Part shown: positions 59,695 through 64,000 of the stretch, one piece after another | Layout of the letters: the number at the start of each line of letters is the position of its first letter | Numbering within the stretch: the first letter of the stretch is position 1 | From: Billgrantia montanilacus | GTDB taxonomy: Bacteria > Pseudomonadota > Gammaproteobacteria > Pseudomonadales > Halomonadaceae | Assembly (NCBI RefSeq): GCF_003336675.1 | Contig: NZ_QPII01000007.1 | Span: 62,001-126,000, forward strand | DNA: 64,000 nt | Reading direction: 5' to 3' | Notes under the pieces: generated by a model | Told to the model about the DNA's origin: nothing | The model's input: only the letters and a program-made list of their open reading frames with translations | Database searches by the model: none | Position numbers and translations under genes: made by a program

Positions 59695-60471
59695 ATGACG
59701 TCAGCGCAGACCCCAGATTCCCAGGTGCCCCCGAGTGCACCCGGTGGAGACGTGCCGCGACATGTGGCGATTATCATGGATGGCAACAATCGCTGGGCAC
59801 GAGCGCGTGGGCTCTCCGGTGTGCGTGGCCATCGTGCCGGCGTCGAGGCCGTGCGAGCGGTGATCCGGCGTGCCGCGGAGCGGGGCGTGGAAACGCTCAC
59901 CCTGTTCGCCTTCTCCAGCGAAAACTGGCGACGTCCAGAAGCCGAAGTGCGTGCCCTGATGGAGCTGTTCCTGATCGCACTGAAGCGTGAAGTGAAAAAG
60001 CTCCACGCCAACGGTATCCGGCTCTCGGTGATCGGCGACCGCTCCGCTTTCTCTTCCTCGATTCAGAAATACATAGTCCGGGCCGAGGCGATGACGCGGG
60101 ACAACACCCGCATGCATCTGGTGGTGGCAGCCAATTACGGTGGTCACTGGGATATCACCGGGGCTGCCCGTCGCCTTGCCGAGCGAGTCGCCAGGGGGGA
60201 GCTCGACTCCGCCGACATCACCGAGAAGAGCGTGGAGGCCGAGCTCTGCCTGGCCAACGAGGCCCCGGTGGACCTCTGCATTCGCACCAGCGGCGAACAG
60301 CGTATCTCCAATTTCCTGCTGTGGCAGATGGCCTATGCCGAACTCTACTTCACGCCATTGCTGTGGCCCGACTTCGATGGCGAGGCCCTCGACCTGGCTA
60401 TCGACGACTTTCGCCGTAGGCAGCGCCGTTTCGGTATGACAGACGAACAGATCGAGGCCCAAGGTGCTTAG
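59695..60471 (+). CDS. uppS: Undecaprenyl diphosphate synthase (cis-prenyltransferase)
   Basis: Makes the C55 lipid carrier for cell-wall synthesis from FPP and IPP (258 aa). HVAIIMDGNNRWARARGLSG with catalytic Asp, TLFAFSSENWRRPEAEV, and CIRTSGEQRISNFLLWQMAY are all intact. The ATG at 59695 is used; a TTG 12 bases upstream is an alternative. Confidence 0.96.
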   Translation: MTSAQTPDSQVPPSAPGGDVPRHVAIIMDGNNRWARARGLSGVRGHRAGVEAVRAVIRRAAERGVETLTLFAFSSENWRRPEAEVRALMELFLIALKREVKKLHANGIRLSVIGDRSAFSSSIQKYIVRAEAMTRDNTRMHLVVAANYGGHWDITGAARRLAERVARGELDSADITEKSVEAELCLANEAPVDLCIRTSGEQRISNFLLWQMAYAELYFTPLLWPDFDGEALDLAIDDFRRRQRRFGMTDEQIEAQGA

Positions 60472-61264
60472 ACAGCGAATCATCACTGCGGCCTGGCTGG
60501 CGCCGCTGATGCTGGCTGGCCTGTTTGGCCTGCAGGGCGGCGCCTTCGCCGCCTTTACCGCTGTCGTCGTGCTGCTGGCAGCCTGGGAGTGGACCAACCT
60601 CGCCGGGGTGACGGAGCCGAGCCGACGCCTGGCGCTGGTGGCCGGCCTGGCCGTATTGCTGCTGCTGCTCTGGGCGACAGGCGCCATGCTGGCCGTCTGG
60701 CCGCTATGGCTGGCGCTGGTGGGGTGGTTGGCCAACCTCTACTGGGTGGTTCACTACCCCGGCAAGGGCGAGCAGTGGCAGTCGACACTGCGTCGGCTGG
60801 CCATGGGGCTGTGGGTGCTGCTGCCGGCCTGGGTTGGCTTCAACATCCTGCGCGACACCGGTGCGGTATGGCTGCTCTTCGTCCTGCTGCTGGTCTGGGG
60901 CGCCGATATCGGCGCCTACTTCAGCGGCCGCGCCTGGGGGCGGCGCAAGCTGGCCCCCCGGGTCAGCCCCGGCAAGTCCTGGGAGGGGGTGCTCGGCGGT
61001 CTTGCCGTTACCCTGCTGCTGGCGCTGGTATTCGCGGTCTGGCAGGGCCTGGGCGCGGCCGGCGGTGTGGCACTGGTACTGGCCACCGCCGTGGTGACCC
61101 TGGTCTCGGTGCTCGGCGACCTGGTGGAGAGCATGCTCAAGCGCTACCGGGGCATCAAGGACTCCAGCAATCTCCTGCCTGGGCATGGTGGTGTCCTCGA
61201 TCGCATCGACAGCCTGACGGCGGCGGTCCCGCTGTTTGCGCTGCTCTCCCTTGGAGTCCTGTAG
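60464..61264 (+). CDS. cdsA: Phosphatidate cytidylyltransferase
   Basis: Integral membrane enzyme (266 aa, about 7-8 hydrophobic segments) making CDP-diacylglycerol. The C-terminal signature is present: [20 protein letters not shown] then [15 protein letters not shown]. It begins with GTG at 60464 inside the last codons of uppS (8-base overlap), typical tight coupling of uppS-cdsA. Confidence 0.94.
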   Translation: MLRQRIITAAWLAPLMLAGLFGLQGGAFAAFTAVVVLLAAWEWTNLAGVTEPSRRLALVAGLAVLLLLLWATGAMLAVWPLWLALVGWLANLYWVVHYPGKGEQWQSTLRRLAMGLWVLLPAWVGFNILRDTGAVWLLFVLLLVWGADIGAYFSGRAWGRRKLAPRVSPGKSWEGVLGGLAVTLLLALVFAVWQGLGAAGGVALVLATAVVTLVSVLGDLVESMLKRYRGIKDSSNLLPGHGGVLDRIDSLTAAVPLFALLSLGVL

Positions 61265-61280
61265 GGTGGGCGCGGTGGCC

Positions 61281-62474
61281 ATGGCGAAACAAGGTCGTCG
61301 GCTGGCTGTCACGGTGCTCGGCGCGACCGGCTCGATCGGTACCAGCACGCTGGATGTCGTCGCCCGTCATCCCGAGCGCTATCGGGTTTACGCCCTTACG
61401 GCCCATCGCTCACGCGAGGCGCTGCTGACACAGTGCCGGCGTCACCGGCCAAGGGTGGCGGTGCTGGACGGAGAGGAGGATGCCGCCTGGCTGCGTCGGG
61501 AACTTGCCGAGGCCGGGCTGCAGACGGAGGTGCGCGCCGGCGTCGAGGCGCTGGTCGAGGTGGTCGAGGCGGATGAGGTGGACGTGGTCATGGCAGCCAT
61601 CGTCGGTGCCGCCGGGCTGCTGCCGACCCTGGCGGCGGTGCGTGCCGCAAAGCGGGTGTTGCTGGCCAACAAGGAGGCGCTGGTGATGTCCGGCGCCCTG
61701 TTCATGGATGAAGTGGCCCGGCATGGCGCCCTGCTTTTGCCGATTGATTCCGAACATAATGCCATCTACCAGTGTCTACCCCACGAGCATCGCGGTGGCC
61801 TGGGGCAGCACGGCGTCACCCAACTGCTGCTGACCGCCTCTGGCGGGCCCTTCAGGGGCTGGACGCCGGAGGCGCTGGCGACGGTCACACCGGAGCAGGC
61901 CTGCGCCCACCCCAACTGGTCCATGGGACGCAAGATTTCCGTGGACAGTGCCACCCTGATGAACAAGGGGCTGGAGCTGATCGAGGCGTGCTGGCTGTTC
62001 GATGCGCGCCCGGAGCAGGTGCAGGTGGTGGTGCATCCCCAGAGCGTGATCCACTCCATGGCCGCCTACAGCGACGGGTCGGTGCTGGCGCAGCTGGGCA
62101 ACCCCGACATGCGCACCCCCATCGCCTACGGCCTGGCCTGGCCGGAGCGGATCGATGCCGGGGTCGAGGCCCTCGACCTGTTCCAGGTCGCACGGCTGGA
62201 CTTCGAAGCGCCGGACGAGGCGGCCTTTCCCTGCCTGCGCCTGGCTCGGGAGGCCATGGTGGCGGGGGGGACGGCACCGGCGGTGCTCAACGCGGCCAAC
62301 GAGATCGCGGTGGATGCCTTTCTCGCCGGTCGAATGGGATTTGCCGGCATCGCCGAGCTGGTCGAGAGGACGCTGGCATCGCTGCCGATGGAGCCGGCCA
62401 CCGACCTGGGTACCATCATGGAGGCCAATGCGCGGGCTCGCCATATGGCCAGCGACTGGTTGAAGCGTCGTTGA
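61281..62474 (+). CDS. dxr: 1-deoxy-D-xylulose 5-phosphate reductoisomerase
   Basis: Second enzyme of the MEP isoprenoid pathway (397 aa). NADPH motif [20 protein letters not shown], catalytic segments [44 protein letters not shown] and [17 protein letters not shown] are intact. The ATG at 61281 is 16 bases after cdsA; a GTG two codons earlier is possible. Confidence 0.97.
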   Translation: MAKQGRRLAVTVLGATGSIGTSTLDVVARHPERYRVYALTAHRSREALLTQCRRHRPRVAVLDGEEDAAWLRRELAEAGLQTEVRAGVEALVEVVEADEVDVVMAAIVGAAGLLPTLAAVRAAKRVLLANKEALVMSGALFMDEVARHGALLLPIDSEHNAIYQCLPHEHRGGLGQHGVTQLLLTASGGPFRGWTPEALATVTPEQACAHPNWSMGRKISVDSATLMNKGLELIEACWLFDARPEQVQVVVHPQSVIHSMAAYSDGSVLAQLGNPDMRTPIAYGLAWPERIDAGVEALDLFQVARLDFEAPDEAAFPCLRLAREAMVAGGTAPAVLNAANEIAVDAFLAGRMGFAGIAELVERTLASLPMEPATDLGTIMEANARARHMASDWLKRR

Positions 62475-62523
62475 GCCAACCACCGGTGCCATCCGTCATC
62501 ATGTTACCTAGAAGGAGGCTGAC

Positions 62524-63882
62524 TTGGGCCTGATTCAGAATGTGCTGGCCGTCATCGTGGTGCTGGGCCTGCTGGTTACCTTCCACGAATACGGTCATTA
62601 CTGGGTGGCACGGCGCTGTGGTGTCAGGGTGCTGCGCTTCTCGGTGGGCTTCGGCAAGCCCATCTGGTCCCGTGTCGACCGCAACGGTACCGAGTTCGCC
62701 ATCGCCGCCATTCCGTTGGGCGGCTATGTCAAGATGCTCGACGAGCGCGAGGCCCCGGTACCCGACGATCAGCTCGATCAGGCTTTCAATCGCAAGTCGG
62801 TGTGGCAGCGTATCGCCATCGTGGCGGCCGGGCCGCTGGCCAACTTCCTGCTCGCCATCGTTGCCTACTGGGCCCTGTTCGTCGCCGGGACCACCACCGT
62901 GGCACCGGTGGTCGGCGATGTGGCGATCGATTCACCGGCCGAGCGAAGCGGCCTGCGCAGCGGTCAGGAAATCGTCTCGGTGGAGGGCGACGCGGTGCGC
63001 TCCTGGGACGACATCAACCTCCGCCTGATCGCCCGTATCGGCGCCAGTGACGAGCTGTCCTTCCAGGCGCGTGGCGATGCCAGCGAGGAGGCCCGGGAGT
63101 ATCGGCTGCCGGTGGAGAATTACCTGGTTCGCCAGGACCCGCCGCAGCCGCTGGCGACCTTGGGTATCACGCCCTGGCAACCACCGTTTCCGCCCAGGCT
63201 GGGGCAGGTCATCGACGGCGAGGCCGCCGCCCGGGCCGGGTTGCAGGCAGGGGATGAGATCCTTGCGGTGAACGGTACGCCGGTCGGCGACTGGATGGAT
63301 TTCGTCAATATCGTGCGTGCAAGCCCCGGTGAGACCCTGGCCCTGGAGGTGACGCGTAACGGCGAACAGTTGAGCCTGACGATGGTGCCCGGTGAAACAG
63401 AGCTGGAAACCGGCGTTTCCATCGGCTACGTTGGCGCCGGGGTGGAGAGCGTCGAGTGGCCAGAAGAGTATCGGCGCGAGATTCGCTATGGCCCCGTGGC
63501 AGCCCTTGGGCAGGCGGTGGAACGCACCAGTGACATGACGCTCTTGACCCTGGGGGCTATCCGCAAGATGCTGGTGGGGCTGATCTCACCATCGAACCTG
63601 TCCGGACCCATCACTATCGCCCAGGTGGCTGGTGATACGGCTCGCACCGGTCTGGAAAGCTTCGTCAGCTTTCTGGCTTACCTGTCGATCAGCCTGGCAG
63701 TGCTAAACTTGCTGCCCATTCCGGTACTCGACGGCGGCCACCTGCTTTATTATTTCGTGGAAGTGGTCCGTGGCCGGCCGGTTTCCGAGCGGACCCAGGC
63801 GATGGGACTGCGTATTGGTTTGGCGCTGATAGCCACGCTGATGTTGATGGCGCTCTATTTCGATCTGATGCGTCTCTGGTAG
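62524..63882 (+). CDS. rseP: RseP site-2 zinc metalloprotease, TTG start
   Basis: Intramembrane protease (452 aa) that cuts anti-sigma factor RseA and releases sigma-E. Active site HEYGH (21-25) in the first membrane helix, with the second ligand in PIPVLDGGHLLYYF near the C-terminus. Two periplasmic PDZ domains (about 115-200 and 205-290), two more membrane helices at the end. The start is TTG at 62524, fixed by a very strong AGAAGGAGGCTGAC just upstream and by the family N-terminus. bamA is expected next. Confidence 0.95.
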   Translation: MGLIQNVLAVIVVLGLLVTFHEYGHYWVARRCGVRVLRFSVGFGKPIWSRVDRNGTEFAIAAIPLGGYVKMLDEREAPVPDDQLDQAFNRKSVWQRIAIVAAGPLANFLLAIVAYWALFVAGTTTVAPVVGDVAIDSPAERSGLRSGQEIVSVEGDAVRSWDDINLRLIARIGASDELSFQARGDASEEAREYRLPVENYLVRQDPPQPLATLGITPWQPPFPPRLGQVIDGEAAARAGLQAGDEILAVNGTPVGDWMDFVNIVRASPGETLALEVTRNGEQLSLTMVPGETELETGVSIGYVGAGVESVEWPEEYRREIRYGPVAALGQAVERTSDMTLLTLGAIRKMLVGLISPSNLSGPITIAQVAGDTARTGLESFVSFLAYLSISLAVLNLLPIPVLDGGHLLYYFVEVVRGRPVSERTQAMGLRIGLALIATLMLMALYFDLMRLW

Positions 63883-64000
63883 CGAGCGACTCTACCCCCG
63901 AACGGGGGCACAGGGATAGGTGGAGCCCGACTCCAACCTTGTCAGTCACCCGCACAAATGTATATGGTGCCTGTCTGGACAGGCAGGCGGATCAACGCGA
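63883..64000 (+). other. rseP downstream region; presumed bamA leader
   Basis: 118 non-coding bases. A short CCCCCG-AA-CGGGGG inverted repeat (63895-63908) and a GCCTGTC/GACAGGC palindrome (63969-63984) are seen. No start codon with a site is convincing before the window ends. Confidence 0.4.

Overview
The window is a piece of a GC-rich gammaproteobacterial chromosome, most like the Halomonadaceae. The evidence is gene order and protein character: coaBC/dut, radC, rpmB-rpmG and mutM on the left; map-glnD-dapC-yffB-dapD-dapE and rpsB-tsf-pyrH-frr-uppS-cdsA-dxr-rseP on the right; plus palindromic extragenic repeats of a kind common in halophilic gammaproteobacteria. No tRNA, rRNA or CRISPR array was seen, and no IS element.

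Left part (1-18.5 kb): a 3'-truncated dut and coaBC (minus), radC, the ribosomal pair rpmB-rpmG, mutM, an RlmI-like rRNA methyltransferase, a DUF2007 protein, a hot-dog thioesterase, alanine dehydrogenase, trpS, a YeeE/YedE sulfur transporter, NAD-malic enzyme, a GAF-(degenerate GGDEF)-EAL protein, aconitase A (minus), a CPXCG zinc-ribbon protein and thioredoxin reductase.

Central island (about 18.6-46.7 kb, all minus strand): 21 genes, nearly all joined by 4-base start/stop overlaps, encode a contractile injection system (CIS). Reading 5' to 3' on the minus strand: sheath, inner tube, gp26-like baseplate chaperone with a zinc ribbon, proline-rich linker protein, Pvc16/DUF4255 cap protein, AAA+ ATPase, a small tail-region protein, three DUF4157 ('eCIS core domain') proteins, a Pvc7-like hub/tube protein, a LysM/gpX-like protein, gpD-like hub, gpV-like spike, PAAR-like tip, gp25, two gpJ-like baseplate wedge proteins, a gpI-like protein with a beta-helical tail, a large DUF6519/beta-helix protein, and a LysM-like protein. 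There are no capsid, terminase, integrase, replication or lysis genes, so this is a stand-alone phage-tail-like injection machine and not a prophage. The most striking feature is the cargo block. Each of the three tandem DUF4157 proteins has the usual DUF4157 HExxH and also a second, different zinc-metallopeptidase-like site: a gluzincin-type HELTH...NEGMTE followed by an OmpA-like domain; an M35/aspzincin-type HEAAH...NADSY; and an HEGEH of unassigned family. The middle of this block is visibly richer in AT than its neighbours.

Right part (46.7-64 kb): an AT-rich intergenic region carrying the presumed CIS promoter, slyX, a membrane-anchored cold-shock-domain protein, a long palindromic repeat, then the lysine/DAP cluster (dapE, dapD, yffB, dapC), glnD and map on minus. 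Divergent from map is the conserved translation/envelope cluster rpsB-tsf-pyrH-frr-uppS-cdsA-dxr-rseP. bamA would be expected just beyond the right edge.

Functions are assigned by reading motifs and family resemblance; no database search was possible.
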